Counted from the stretch's first letter, positions 8,496 through 17,330 are shown. The stretch is 64,000 nt of DNA from Sinorhizobium garamanticum (GCF_029892065.1 NZ_CP120373.1:1423501-1487500), one strand, 5' to 3'. Notes: generated by a model from the letters alone, not told the origin. A program made the numbers and translations.

Positions 8496-8895
8496 AGCCC
8501 GCAGGCGGGGGGACGGGATTAACGGGCCGCGCGCCTGACCCTCCTCCCAGCAATACGCCGCCCGCAGGTGGGGCGAGGGATTTGAGCGGGCGCCGCCGAA
8601 CGCGCACTCCGTCTTCGCTGTCGCCACGCTCGCGTCGCAGGGCTTCGCGGCACATTTTGCACGCTTCGATCCCTGACCGGAGCAACGCTGGAAAACTCTG
8701 CCCGTTTCGCCACAAAACGCGCATGGTTTATCCTTGCAAAGGGCGCCCAAAGCCTTTACGTGACAAGCCAAGTTAGGTGGCATTCGGGTCTGCTTCGGCA
8801 GCTATGCGCGTCGGACATTCCTAGCATGCACGGACGATGGGCATCACCATTGATTGCCGTTTGCCATCAAATGTGAGCTTTGGCTGGAGTACCTC
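8496..8895. other. Gene-free stretch between MITE copy 1 and fdxA
   Basis: This segment begins with fragments of GC-rich palindromic repeat (GCCCGCAGGCGGG, CGCCCGCAGGTGGGG). A leftward frame at 8478-8783 is cysteine-rich but runs into the MITE end and has no ribosome binding site, so it is not called. The fdxA promoter must lie towards its right end; no clear consensus was found. Confidence 0.5.
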
Positions 8896-9234
8896 ATGAC
8901 GTATGTCGTGACCGACAATTGCATTCGCTGCAAGTATACGGACTGCGTGGAAGTCTGCCCGGTGGACTGCTTCTATGAAGGGGAGAATTTCCTCGTCATT
9001 CACCCCGACGAGTGTATCGATTGCGGGGTGTGCGAGCCGGAATGTCCCGCCGGGGCGATCAAGCCGGATACCGAGCCGGGCCTCGACATGTGGTTGAAAT
9101 TGAACGCTGATTTTGCGACGAAGTGGCCGAATATCACGGTGAAGCGGGATCCTTTGCCGGAGGCCAAGGAGATGGACGGCATCGAGGGAAAATATGAGAA
9201 GTATTTCTCTGACGAGCCGGGACAGGGCGACTGA
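8896..9234 (+). CDS. fdxA: Ferredoxin FdxA, 7Fe type
   Basis: This 112-residue soluble electron carrier starts [17 protein letters not shown]. Cysteines at about 9, 17 and 21 (the 3Fe-4S set, with an extra Cys12), then [12 protein letters not shown] (Cys40, 43, 46, 50), give the one 3Fe-4S plus one 4Fe-4S arrangement of ferredoxin II (Azotobacter FdI-like). The start at 8896 has GGAG nine bases upstream and matches the family; an ATG at 8854 would add 14 unrelated residues. It sits between the S4 protein and carD, as in other rhizobia. Confidence 0.95.
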   Translation: MTYVVTDNCIRCKYTDCVEVCPVDCFYEGENFLVIHPDECIDCGVCEPECPAGAIKPDTEPGLDMWLKLNADFATKWPNITVKRDPLPEAKEMDGIEGKYEKYFSDEPGQGD

Positions 9235-9334
9235 CGCATTCGTCCTGTGCTTGGTTCGCCGACGCTGACGAACGGATACAAAGCGAGGGCCGAAATCTGG
9301 GGAAATCCGGCCTCGGCTTCACACTTGCGAGCGT

Positions 9335-9384
9335 GGCAGCTTGATCGCTGCCGTGCAGCAAATTATTGATTTGCGCAATTTTTT
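9335..9384 (+). terminator. Tandem hairpins with T tract after fdxA
   Basis: Two hairpins (GGCAGC/GCTGCC at 9335-9352 and GCAAAT/ATTTGC at 9358-9374) are followed by TTTTTT at 9379-9384, about 100 bases after the fdxA stop. They are either the fdxA terminator or the 3' end of a small RNA. Confidence 0.55.
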
Positions 9385-9599
9385 GTGATAGGTTTCTGAC
9401 ACTGATCCACCGAGGGTGCTTTTGCGCGCCCGAAAACCATCACGAAAGCAAACGATCTCCACGGCGCGGCTCTTCCCAAATACGCAACGTTCCGTTGCTT
9501 GCGACCGCGATATATGAGGCCGTATGCGTTCCGTTGGACGGACCAGGATTGACCCCACCCGGCGGTATCCCCGTCTATCCCGGGCCTGACCGACCCGGC

Positions 9600-9620
9600 C
9601 CCGGCCTTTGAGAGGCCGGG
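9600..9620 (+). other. GC-rich hairpin in carD 5' leader
   Basis: The perfect stem CCCGGCCT / AGGCCGGG lies 26 bases before the carD start codon and just before its GGGAG ribosome binding site. No T run follows, so it is more likely a leader structure than a terminator. Confidence 0.5.
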
Positions 9621-9646
9621 TGCGAAATAGGGAGTTTTTGAAACGA

Positions 9647-10216
9647 ATGACGACCCAGCAGAAAAAATCTTCAACGCGCCAAGGCTTCAAGACCGGTGAA
9701 TCGATCGTATATCCGGCTCATGGTGTTGGCCAGATCGTTGCGATTGAGGAGCAGGAAGTCGCTGGCATGAAGCTCGAGCTTTTTGTCATCGATTTCGAGA
9801 AGGACAAGATGCGTCTCAAGGTGCCGGTGGCGAAAGCCGTCACGATCGGCATGCGCAAGCTGTCCGAAACCGATTTCGTCGATCGTGCGCTGAAGGTCGT
9901 GCAGGGCAAGGCACGCGTGAAGCGGACCATGTGGTCCCGCCGTGCCCAGGAATATGATGCCAAGATCAATTCCGGCGATCTCATCTCCATCGCGGAAGTG
10001 GTGCGCGATCTCTATCGCGCGGAAAACCAGCCTGAACAGTCCTATTCCGAACGCCAGCTTTATGAGGCCGCCCTTGATCGCATGGCGCGCGAAATCGCTG
10101 CCGTCAACAAGATGTCGGAAACGGAGGCGGTCCGTCTCGTCGAAGCCAACCTGAACAAGGGGCCGAAGCGCGGCAAGGCCATCGAAGAAGAGGATACCCA
10201 GGACGAGGCCGCTTGA
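9647..10216 (+). CDS. carD: CarD family transcriptional regulator
   Basis: This 189-residue protein has an N-terminal CarD/TRCF RNA-polymerase-interacting domain (about residues 15-80: GESIVYPAHGVGQIVAIEEQ) and a helical C-terminal DNA-binding domain (RRAQEYDAKINSGDL...VRDLYR). CarD binds the RNA polymerase beta subunit and stabilises open complexes, notably at rRNA promoters. The start is taken at ATG 9647 with GGGAG upstream; an in-frame ATG at 9608 would add 13 residues encoded across the leader hairpin. It is monocistronic, with a repeat and terminator downstream. Confidence 0.92.
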   Translation: MTTQQKKSSTRQGFKTGESIVYPAHGVGQIVAIEEQEVAGMKLELFVIDFEKDKMRLKVPVAKAVTIGMRKLSETDFVDRALKVVQGKARVKRTMWSRRAQEYDAKINSGDLISIAEVVRDLYRAENQPEQSYSERQLYEAALDRMAREIAAVNKMSETEAVRLVEANLNKGPKRGKAIEEEDTQDEAA

Positions 10217-10230
10217 GCCGCAGTCCCACT

Positions 10231-10332
10231 GCATGTTTCCTTAAATCGGAGCCGATCCAAGGACAAAAACGTGCAGCAATTCAAAGTGCGACAGCGTCCT
10301 TTGCGCGTCTGATAAGACGCGCGGCACTGTAG
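10231..10332 (+). repeat. Family A palindromic repeat, copy A1
   Basis: This is an about 102 bp mosaic of palindromes. One arm is built around TCCTTAAATCGGA, then CAGCAATTCAAAGTGC, then an outer stem around GCGCGTCTGATAAGACGCGC. The same unit occurs about 13 times in this window, always between genes. It follows carD directly. Confidence 0.8.
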
Positions 10333-10358
10333 AGACAACCCGAAAGCCACGACCCAAA

Positions 10359-10384
10359 AGCCCGGCCCTCGCGCCGGGCTTTTT
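10359..10384 (+). terminator. Intrinsic terminator downstream of carD
   Basis: A stem AGCCCGGC / GCCGGGCT with a six-base loop is followed by TTTT. It lies after repeat A1, about 140 bases from the carD stop, so the repeat is probably transcribed with carD. Confidence 0.8.
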
Positions 10385-10403
10385 CTTTGCTCGCATGGCT
10401 CCT

Positions 10404-10781
10404 GCATGTTTCCTTAAACCGTACTCGATTAAGAGCCCTTCAGGGTTAGATGGAAGCAGTTCTGCCGGAGCAGGTTTTCGTCAGGGCAGAGGCGATCGGC
10501 GAAGGGGCGTACCCGGATGTACGTCCGAGCCGATCGCCTCTGAGCCTGGCGGAAAGATGCCCGGCCCTTCGGGTTGGCTGAAACGGGCCGCCTGATCGAC
10601 CGGCCGGCTTGGCCGTATGCTTTGGCTACGCCGCGCGCCGGCCGGTCGACCATCCGACTCCGTTTGAGCCAACAGAACTGTTTCCATTTAACCCTGAAGG
10701 GCTCTAAGGATAAAAACATGCAGCAATTCAAAGTGCGACGGCGGCCTTTGCGAGTCTGATAAGACGCGCGCGGCGCTGTAG
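10404..10781 (+). repeat. Family A repeat, copy A2, split by a MITE-like element
   Basis: The left arm of family A (from GCATGTTTCCTTAAACC at 10404) stops at about 10431 and resumes at 10706 with AAGGATAAAAACATGCAGCA. It runs to CGGCGCTGTA at about 10781. The interruption is exactly the 275 bp element at 10432-10705. Confidence 0.8.
10432..10705. mobile_element. 274 bp MITE-like element, copy 2, nested in repeat A2
   Basis: This is about 98% identical to 8221-8495 with the same inverted ends. It is flanked by TAA on both sides when the ends are taken as GAGCCC...GGGCTC (left TAA 10430-10432, right TAA 10705-10707). That suggests a 2-3 bp target duplication on insertion into the family A repeat. 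Confidence 0.78.
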
Positions 10782-10841
10782 CAGCACCCGCATGCTTTGG
10801 CGACATGCAGAAACAATCATCCCGGAATCATTGCAGGCAGG

Positions 10842-10866
10842 GGAACCTTTTGCGCTGGCACGCGTT
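10842..10866 (+). promoter_or_regulatory. RpoE2-type (general stress) promoter of rpoH2
   Basis: GGAAC at 10842-10846 is followed by an 18-base spacer and TT at 10865-10866. This fits the Sinorhizobium RpoE2 consensus GGAAC-N18-TT. rpoH2 is a known direct RpoE2 target in S. meliloti. The implied 5' leader is about 210 bases. No other gene lies between, so rpoH2 is the likely target. Confidence 0.6.
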
Positions 10867-11085
10867 TGGATTGGCCGGTACGAAGGTATTCACCTTTGCT
10901 GCCCGGACGACTTGGTTCTGTGATTTTTCACCGTTTCAGGTTCGTGTCTTCGATTTAGGGCGCTGCACCGGTTCTTCAAGTATGATCCTGGCGCTCGCCG
11001 TTTCCTGTCGCCGGATGCTCCGACAAGCGTTTGGCCCTTCGTGTTCAATCGTTAACGGCGCCCGGCGCCAGCTACGGAGCGATCG

Positions 11086-11952
11086 ATGAAGACCCTTACA
11101 GCAGACAGGCGCATGATCAAGATTGCCATGGACGCGCCCTATCTCGCGCGCGACGAAGAGCATGCCCTGGCGCAGGCCTGGAGGGACAACAATGATCAGG
11201 AGGCGCGCAACAAGATTGCCATGGCGCATATGCGCCTCGTGATCGCCATGGCGGCGAAATTCCGCAGCTTCGGTTTGCCTATGAGCGATCTCGTCCAGGA
11301 GGGGCATGTCGGCCTGCTGGAGGCGGCGGCACGCTTCGAGCCAAGCCGGGACGTTCGCTTCTCGACCTATGCCACCTGGTGGATCCGCGCATCGATGCAG
11401 GACTACGTCCTGCGCAACTGGTCGATCGTGCGCGGGGGGACAAGCTCGGCGCAAAAGGCGCTGTTCTTCAATCTCAGGAGGTTACGTGCGCGTCTTGCGC
11501 AAGGCGACCGGCAACTGACCTCGCAGGCGATGCATGAGGAGATTGCCGCGGCGCTGGGCGTCAGCCTTGCCGACGTGCAGACGATGGATGCGCGCCTGTC
11601 CGGAAGCGACGCTTCGCTACAGGCGCCTGTCGGCCACGGAGATTCGGACGGCGGCGAGCGACTCGACTTCCTGGCGAGCGAAGCGCCGCTGCCCGATGAG
11701 CAAGTCAGCGACATGATTGACGGCGAACGTGCTCGTCGCTGGCTTCATATCGCGCTTGGGGAGTTGAGCGAGCGCGAGATGAAGATCATCCGCGCCCGGC
11801 GTTTGTCGGAAGACGGCGCGACGTTGGAGGAGCTTGGCGTCGACCTCGGCATCTCGAAGGAGCGCGTCAGGCAGATCGAGACCCGGGCGCTGGAAAAGCT
11901 GCGCGCCGCGCTCGCCGCCAAGGCGCCGGCACTGACTGCCGGCATGCACTGA
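11086..11952 (+). CDS. rpoH2: RNA polymerase sigma-32 factor RpoH2
   Basis: This 288-residue sigma-70 family factor has regions 2.1-2.4 (MAHMRLVIAMA, FSTYATWWIRASMQDYVLRN) and the RpoH box QKALFFNLRR, diagnostic of heat-shock sigma factors. Region 4 has LEELGVDLGISKERVRQIE. Sinorhizobium has two RpoH proteins; the position beside carD and fdxA and the upstream RpoE2-type promoter point to RpoH2, which acts in stationary-phase and general stress responses. The ATG at 11086 overlaps the end of a non-coding frame. It is convergent with the M48 protease gene, 61 bp apart. Confidence 0.93.
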   Translation: MKTLTADRRMIKIAMDAPYLARDEEHALAQAWRDNNDQEARNKIAMAHMRLVIAMAAKFRSFGLPMSDLVQEGHVGLLEAAARFEPSRDVRFSTYATWWIRASMQDYVLRNWSIVRGGTSSAQKALFFNLRRLRARLAQGDRQLTSQAMHEEIAAALGVSLADVQTMDARLSGSDASLQAPVGHGDSDGGERLDFLASEAPLPDEQVSDMIDGERARRWLHIALGELSEREMKIIRARRLSEDGATLEELGVDLGISKERVRQIETRALEKLRAALAAKAPALTAGMH

Positions 11953-12013
11953 CCGCGACCGGCATCGCTTAAGCCAAACCATCAAAGAATCACGCAGCCA
12001 GGACTACCGCAGA

Positions 12014-13525
12014 CTACTCCGCAATGATCTTCACCTTGTCGCCGGGCTTGACGGTGGAGGTGATCTGCATCGCATTGATCAAGCGGAAGAGATCGAGCTT
12101 GCGATCCGTTCCCATCATCCGGGCGGCGAGCGTCGCCATCGTGTCGCCGGATCTCACGGTGACTACGCGAATGCGCAGCGGCTTCAACGATTGCACCTCC
12201 GCCTGCGTCATCCGCCGGAAGGAGCCGCGCAACTGGCTCGCCGTGCCTTCGAGCGCGCTCGATCCCTTGGGTACGGCGGTCAGGAAACGGTAGATGCGGT
12301 TGTCGATGCGGATCACGGTGACGTCGAAGTCCCAACGATCGGCGGACGCCCGCGCCGTGGCTGCCTCGAGGCCGTCGACGGAAATCGGACGGATTGTATC
12401 CGGCTGCAAGCCCGTAACCCAACCGCTGGCGATGTAGTCAGTGAGGTTGCGCCCTGCCGTATCGGCCACACCGTCGAAGCGGATCGCGATGTCACCCGGG
12501 CCGGTCGCAAGCACCGCCTCGGCCTTGTTGTCGATCTGGAAGCCGACCGGGACGTCGAAGCGGATGCCGAGCTGGCCGTGCAGGAATGTCTGGCCGCGGA
12601 CGTAACCTTCCTGCGGGCTGTCGCCATAGAGAATGCCATCGATACCGGCCAGATAGTAGTCCCGCCCTCTGTCGCCGCTTGTGCCTTCAGGACCGAAAGC
12701 GCGCGCGTGCCGGCGCGCCAGATCGACGCGCTGCGGCGCATTGGGATGACTCGACAGGAAGTCGAGGCTCTGGTCGGATTCCGGATCGACCGCCGTGAAG
12801 CGGGCGTAGGCCGCCATCGAATCCAGGAAGCGGGCGGCGGCATAAGGGTCGTATCCGGCCTCGCCGAGCATGCGCACGCCGATCACGTCGGCCTGCAGTT
12901 CCTGATTGCGGGAGAAGGCGGCGAGCCGCAGCTTGCCGCGGGCAAGCGCCTGTTTCCCGGCCAGATTGGAGGCAAGCACTTCGGAGACGACCCGGCTCGC
13001 GATCACCTCGGCCTCTTCGCGCTGCTGGCGCTCGATGCCGTGGTTTGCGGTGACGTGCGCCATCTCGTGCGAGAGCACGGCCGCGACCTCCGAGGCATCG
13101 TTGGCAAGCGCCAAAAGGCCGCGCGTGACGTAGAGATAGCCGCCCGGCAGCGCAAAGGCGTTGATCGCCGGTGAATTCAAGATGGTGATGCGATAGGACT
13201 GCTGCGGATTTTCCGAAACCGCCGTCAGCGCGCCGGTGATGCGCGCCACCAACCGTTCGGTCTTGGCGTCCTTGTATTCGCCACCGTAGCTCGCAACGAT
13301 CCGCGGGTGTTCACGTGCGCCGAGTTGGGCACGCGGGTCGTTCTTCTGCACTTCCTCGACGATCTGCGGATTTGACGAGGGGGAAACGGTCGGCTCATAG
13401 GTCTGTTCGATCATCGATTGGCAGGCGGACAGGAACGTGGCTGCCAGGAATGCAACCATTAATCGTGCATTCCTGCCGCCGCGTCGCGTCCGAATCCGGC
13501 CGTCGATGACTGTATGCCTAACCAT
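12014..13525 (-). CDS. M48 family metalloprotease lipoprotein with C-terminal LysM domain
   Basis: This 503-residue envelope protein has a long basic N-terminus, then a hydrophobic segment ending in the lipobox LSAC (Cys35), indicating lipid anchoring. The zinc-binding HEMAH is at 153-157, with the third ligand expected in ELQADVIGVRML. The C-terminal 50 residues (VRSGDTMATLAARM...KPGDKVKIIAE) resemble a LysM peptidoglycan-binding module. The family is BepA/YfgC-like, which clears misassembled outer-membrane proteins. It is monocistronic with a 361 bp upstream region. Substrate unknown. Confidence 0.88.
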   Translation of the reverse strand: MVRHTVIDGRIRTRRGGRNARLMVAFLAATFLSACQSMIEQTYEPTVSPSSNPQIVEEVQKNDPRAQLGAREHPRIVASYGGEYKDAKTERLVARITGALTAVSENPQQSYRITILNSPAINAFALPGGYLYVTRGLLALANDASEVAAVLSHEMAHVTANHGIERQQREEAEVIASRVVSEVLASNLAGKQALARGKLRLAAFSRNQELQADVIGVRMLGEAGYDPYAAARFLDSMAAYARFTAVDPESDQSLDFLSSHPNAPQRVDLARRHARAFGPEGTSGDRGRDYYLAGIDGILYGDSPQEGYVRGQTFLHGQLGIRFDVPVGFQIDNKAEAVLATGPGDIAIRFDGVADTAGRNLTDYIASGWVTGLQPDTIRPISVDGLEAATARASADRWDFDVTVIRIDNRIYRFLTAVPKGSSALEGTASQLRGSFRRMTQAEVQSLKPLRIRVVTVRSGDTMATLAARMMGTDRKLDLFRLINAMQITSTVKPGDKVKIIAE

Positions 13526-13886
13526 GCCTCAGCCCGTTCCCCTACGCCGGCGCGTGCCACAACTCGAGCGCCGACGTTGAAAAATCCTACTTTTTCAGCC
13601 GGATACAGCGTTCCGGTCTGGGTTGTCAGCCATCATTGTGCTGTATCGATTTCAGCGCCGTCTGCCTAGCTGATCCCGGTAGAAATAGTTGCCCCGTGGT
13701 ATCACAGCAACGGATGCGCGAACATCGCGTCCACCGTCGGATATCCCGCGCGTCGCATAGCGCGGCGGTCAAATTGTGGCGAACGGCAATTTGGCGAAAA
13801 ATTCTCTCCGCCCCCCATGCGTGTTTTCAGACGCGCAAGGTCGTCGCAGCGCTTGAATTGTTGCGGTGGCCGGCCGACGGCAAGCC
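13526..13886. other. Intergenic region between M48 protease and thiQ
   Basis: This 361 bp gap holds the promoter region of the leftward protease and the end of the thi operon. A hairpin TGAAAAA/TTTTTCA lies at 13578-13597. A degenerate family A repeat (-) is at about 13818-13866 (GTGTTTTCAGACGCGCAAGG). No gene is seen. Confidence 0.5.
13818..13866 (-). repeat. Degenerate family A repeat fragment (A13)
   Basis: Matches the hairpin and CAATTCAAAGTGC portions of family A in reverse orientation with many changes. It lies just past the thiQ stop. Confidence 0.5.
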
Positions 13887-14615
13887 TCATTCGCGGCCGA
13901 GGAAGCGGTTGATCGCCGTGATGTCGCGCCGTTCGACAAAACGATCGACAGGGTCGTGAGCGATGATACGCCCTCGGTCGAGAAAAAGCACGCTGTCGGC
14001 GAGTAGTCTCACGTCATCGGGATGATGCGTGATCATCAGGATGGTATTGCCCTCCTCGTCGTGGAGGTCGCGCAAAAGTTCGCGCATTTCCGCTCTCATG
14101 CCCGGGTCGAGAGCGGCAAAGGGTTCGTCAAGCAAGAGCAGCGGACGGTGACGGACGAGAGCGCGGGCAAGTGCGACTCTCTGACGCTCACCGCCGGAAA
14201 GCGTCGGCGGCAATCTTCCGCCGAAGCCGTCGAGGCCGACACGCTTCAACGCATCGGCCACCTTGGCGCGGTCGACGGCGGACAGGCGCAAGGCCGGGCT
14301 GATGCCGAAACCGACATTGGTTGCGGCATCGAGATGGGCAAAGAGGTTGTGCTCCTGGAAGATGACCGACACCGGGCGCTCGGCCGGCAGGCGGCCCGCC
14401 ATGTCTTCGCCGAGTATATGCACCGCGCCTTGCTCCGGCTCTTCAAATCCGGCGATGACGTTGAACAGTGTCGATTTCCCCGACCCAGACGCACCCACGA
14501 CCGCAACGATCTGACCGGCTGGAATCACGCAGTCGAACAGGAGCGTCGTCGTTTCGAAACGGACTTCGACGCCCTTGAGTGAAACGGCCGCGGAAACGGA
14601 GGCTGGCGAATTCAT
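13887..14615 (-). CDS. thiQ: Thiamine ABC transporter ATP-binding protein
   Basis: This 242-residue ABC ATPase powers thiamine/TPP import. It has Walker A GASGSGKST, signature LSGGERQRVALARAL and Walker B LLLLDEPFAALD, followed by the H-loop ITHHPDD. The start ATG at 14615 overlaps the stop of thiP by four bases (ATGA), so the genes are translationally coupled; the open frame continues upstream antisense to nothing recognisable. It is the last gene of the riboswitch-controlled thiBPQ operon. Confidence 0.93.
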   Translation of the reverse strand: MNSPASVSAAVSLKGVEVRFETTTLLFDCVIPAGQIVAVVGASGSGKSTLFNVIAGFEEPEQGAVHILGEDMAGRLPAERPVSVIFQEHNLFAHLDAATNVGFGISPALRLSAVDRAKVADALKRVGLDGFGGRLPPTLSGGERQRVALARALVRHRPLLLLDEPFAALDPGMRAEMRELLRDLHDEEGNTILMITHHPDDVRLLADSVLFLDRGRIIAHDPVDRFVERRDITAINRFLGRE

Positions 14616-16240
14616 GCGTCTCTTCCTTCGCGCGCGCCGTCCTCTCCCGCCGTGCCGAGCACGGTGAGGACCAGGCAGATGAGGCCGAGCAGCAATGCAA
14701 GTCCCGCAGCGTCGGCGGTGCGGTAGCTTCCCATGCGGCTGTAGAGCAGCCACGGCAAGGTCGTCATGTCCTGCGATCCGAACAGGGCTACCGCTCCAAG
14801 ATCGCCGAGGGACAGGGCCATGGCGAAAGAGAAGGCCATGAGGAAGGGCTTGCGCAGCGGCGGCCAGTCGATCCATCGCAGACGATGAAAGCCCGCGATA
14901 CCGAGGCTCGCCGCCAGTCGATCCGTGCGTGCCGCATGGGTGACCATTGCCGGAGCGAGCACGCGGTGGACGAAGGGAAGCGCCATCAGCGCATTGATGG
15001 CGATGACGACGGCCGGCGCAAAACGCGCCACATCGCCGAAGGGACGCAACAGCAGGAACCAGCCTGCACCGAGAACGACCGGCGGCACCAGCAGGACGAG
15101 GGAGGTGCTGGCGCTGATCATGCCGGCAAGCCCGTGGGCGGCGGCTCCCGCCTGCCGTCGCCTCAAGGTAACCTGCTGCGCGCGGATCATCACGGCGGTC
15201 GCCCCAACGGATATCGCGGCCGAAAGAAGGGCAATCGCAGCACTGGTGGCGAACGCATGGTGGACGGCAGCATCGCGGGCGAGCCTTGGCAGATCCGCCT
15301 GCAGGCCGGAATAGGCGATAGCGGCGAACGGCAGTCCGACGAAGACGAGCGCAAGAATGAGCCAGAGCCCGTCGGTGAGGCGTGACCGTGCGCTCACCCC
15401 GTCGAACCGCCTCACTGCCTTGCCGGTTGTCTCGCTTTCCGGCGGTGGCGGCGCCACGATCTTCAGAACGAGAAGCAGAGCGCCCGTGAGCGCGATCTGG
15501 AGGGCGGAGAGAGCGATCGCGCGTGGCGGGTCGAAATCGAAGCGCAGCGCCTGATAGATAGCCACTTCGATCGTGCTTGCCGCTGGTCCGCCGCCGAGCG
15601 TCAGCACGAGGGTGAAACTGGTGGCGCAGAGCATGAAGATGAGACCGGCGATGCCCGGCAATAGTCCGCGGATCGCCGGCCATTCGATGAAGCGGAAGAT
15701 TGCGGCCGAGGGCATGCCGAGGTTGGCGACGGTGCGCCAGTATTCCCCCGGAATCCGCTCGATCCCGGCAAGCATCAGCCGCGCCGCCAGTGGCATGTTG
15801 AAGAAGACGTGCGCGAGAAGAATGCCGAAGAGCCCATAGATGCTGATCGGGTCGTTGAGCCCGATCGCGACGAGAACGCTATTGAGAAGGCCCTGCCGGC
15901 CCCAGACCTCTATGAGGCCGAGCGCTGCGACGAGCGCGGGCAGGCCGAGCGGCAGCGCCATCAGCCGAAGCAACCAGATGCGGCCGGGAAAGCTTGCCTG
16001 ACGGGCGAGCGCACGCGCCACAGGCACTGCGAACAGAATGGAGAGGATGGTCGAGAGGCTCGCCTGAACGAGCGTGAAGCGGGTGACGCGCCAGACATAG
16101 GCGTCGAACGGGGCGCCGGCATAACCGCCGCCAGACTGGGCAAGGAGGGCGACGATGGCGAGGGCGACGAACAGCAGAATGCCGCCGAGGCTGAAAGCCC
16201 CGGCGGCAATCGTCATCCGTCTTTCGACCGCACCGGACAA
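14612..16240 (-). CDS. thiP: Thiamine ABC transporter permease
   Basis: This 542-residue inner-membrane protein is a fused double permease typical of ThiP and FbpB. Two MetI-type halves are seen, each with about six membrane segments, and EAA-like loops occur near GIERIPGEYWRTVANLGMPS (first half) and AARTDRLAASLGIAGF (second half). It begins seven bases after thiB and overlaps thiQ by four bases. With thiB and thiQ it forms a complete importer for thiamine and its phosphates. Confidence 0.93.
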   Translation of the reverse strand: MSGAVERRMTIAAGAFSLGGILLFVALAIVALLAQSGGGYAGAPFDAYVWRVTRFTLVQASLSTILSILFAVPVARALARQASFPGRIWLLRLMALPLGLPALVAALGLIEVWGRQGLLNSVLVAIGLNDPISIYGLFGILLAHVFFNMPLAARLMLAGIERIPGEYWRTVANLGMPSAAIFRFIEWPAIRGLLPGIAGLIFMLCATSFTLVLTLGGGPAASTIEVAIYQALRFDFDPPRAIALSALQIALTGALLLVLKIVAPPPPESETTGKAVRRFDGVSARSRLTDGLWLILALVFVGLPFAAIAYSGLQADLPRLARDAAVHHAFATSAAIALLSAAISVGATAVMIRAQQVTLRRRQAGAAAHGLAGMISASTSLVLLVPPVVLGAGWFLLLRPFGDVARFAPAVVIAINALMALPFVHRVLAPAMVTHAARTDRLAASLGIAGFHRLRWIDWPPLRKPFLMAFSFAMALSLGDLGAVALFGSQDMTTLPWLLYSRMGSYRTADAAGLALLLGLICLVLTVLGTAGEDGAREGRDA

Positions 16241-16247
16241 GCCTGCC

Positions 16248-17267
16248 TCAGTTCTTGCTCATGGCCGCCAGCCATTCGTCGATCCAGGCCTTGCGGTTGG
16301 CGGCGACCTCCTCGGAAGACATCAGGAATGTCTTTTCCGGGGTGACGAGCTTGCCGAAAGCGTCCGGCAGGGGTTCCTTGGTTGCCGCGACCGGCATCAT
16401 CCAGTTGGTCGTCGGAATGATCGACTGGAATTCCGGGCCGGTCATGAAAGCCAGAAACGTCTTGGCAAGCTCCCGGTCCTTGGCGTTCTTTGTTGCGCCG
16501 GCCACTTCGATCTGGATGTAGTGGCCCTCGGCGAAGGGAGCGGCCTGATAGCGTTCGGTGTTTTCCGACACCATGTGGTAGGCCGGAGAGGTGGTGTAGG
16601 ACAGCACCATCGGCGCTTCGCCCTTGGTAAAGAGGCCGTAGGCTTCCGACCAGCCGGGGGTCACTGTCAGCACCCGGTCCTTGAGCTTGGCCCAGGCGGC
16701 GGCCGCCTCATCGCCGTAGACCGATTTGACCCAGAGCAGCAGCCCGAGGCCGGGTGTCGAGGTGCGCGGATCCTCGATGACGATCTTTTGCGAAGGATCG
16801 CCCTCGACCAGTTCCTTCAGGCTCTTCGGCGGGTTCTGCAGCGTCTCGGTGTCGTAGATCACGGCGAAATGGCCGTAATCATAGGGAACGAATGTGTCGT
16901 CGGAGAAGCCGCCCGGGACCTTCAAGGCCGCGGTGTCGAGACCGTGCGGGGCGAAGAAGCCCGTCGCCTTGGCTTCCGCGACGAGGTTGGTGTCGAGGCC
17001 GAGCACGATGTCCGCCTTCGACTGCTCGCCTTCGAGCTTCAGTCGCGTCAGGAGTTCGACGCCGTCGGCGACGCCGACGTAATTGACGTCGCAGCTGCAG
17101 GTTTTCTCGAAAGCCTCGGCGACTTTCGCGCCCGGCCCCCATTCACTGATGAAACTCTCATAGGTGTAGATCGTCAGCGTCTTTTCGGCGGCACTGGCGC
17201 CGAACGGCAAAGCTGCGACAATCGCGGTAATCGCCAGCCGGCGAAACAATTTGGTGTAAATGGGCAT
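16248..17267 (-). CDS. thiB: Thiamine-binding periplasmic protein
   Basis: This protein of about 339 residues has a Sec signal peptide ([19 protein letters not shown]) and the thiamine-binding family pattern [17 protein letters not shown]. Later motifs are [12 protein letters not shown] and a tail of [17 protein letters not shown]. It delivers thiamine to ThiPQ. The ATG at 17267 is preferred because GAGAGG lies eight bases upstream; a GTG at 17276 is the alternative. The mRNA leader carries a TPP riboswitch, so expression falls when thiamine pyrophosphate is abundant. Confidence 0.94.
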   Translation of the reverse strand: MPIYTKLFRRLAITAIVAALPFGASAAEKTLTIYTYESFISEWGPGAKVAEAFEKTCSCDVNYVGVADGVELLTRLKLEGEQSKADIVLGLDTNLVAEAKATGFFAPHGLDTAALKVPGGFSDDTFVPYDYGHFAVIYDTETLQNPPKSLKELVEGDPSQKIVIEDPRTSTPGLGLLLWVKSVYGDEAAAAWAKLKDRVLTVTPGWSEAYGLFTKGEAPMVLSYTTSPAYHMVSENTERYQAAPFAEGHYIQIEVAGATKNAKDRELAKTFLAFMTGPEFQSIIPTTNWMMPVAATKEPLPDAFGKLVTPEKTFLMSSEEVAANRKAWIDEWLAAMSKN

Positions 17268-17330
17268 GACGGGCACCTCTCTCCCCCTCTTGTTGATGTT
17301 GCGGGAAAAGGGCGCATCGGTCCGATCGCT

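Noticed and set aside
8478..8783. A leftward cysteine-rich 101-codon frame
   Set aside because: It overlaps the MITE end and GC-rich repeat fragments, lacks a ribosome binding site and resembles no family; probably a repeat-derived artefact.
10805..11089. A 94-codon plus-strand frame before rpoH2
   Set aside because: It has no ribosome binding site or family match and lies across the predicted RpoE2 promoter and rpoH2 leader.
13887..15683. A single 598-codon fused permease-ATPase frame on the minus strand
   Set aside because: Only its last 242 codons are ThiQ. The rest is the wrong frame of thiP, which is intact in another frame and overlaps thiQ by four bases.
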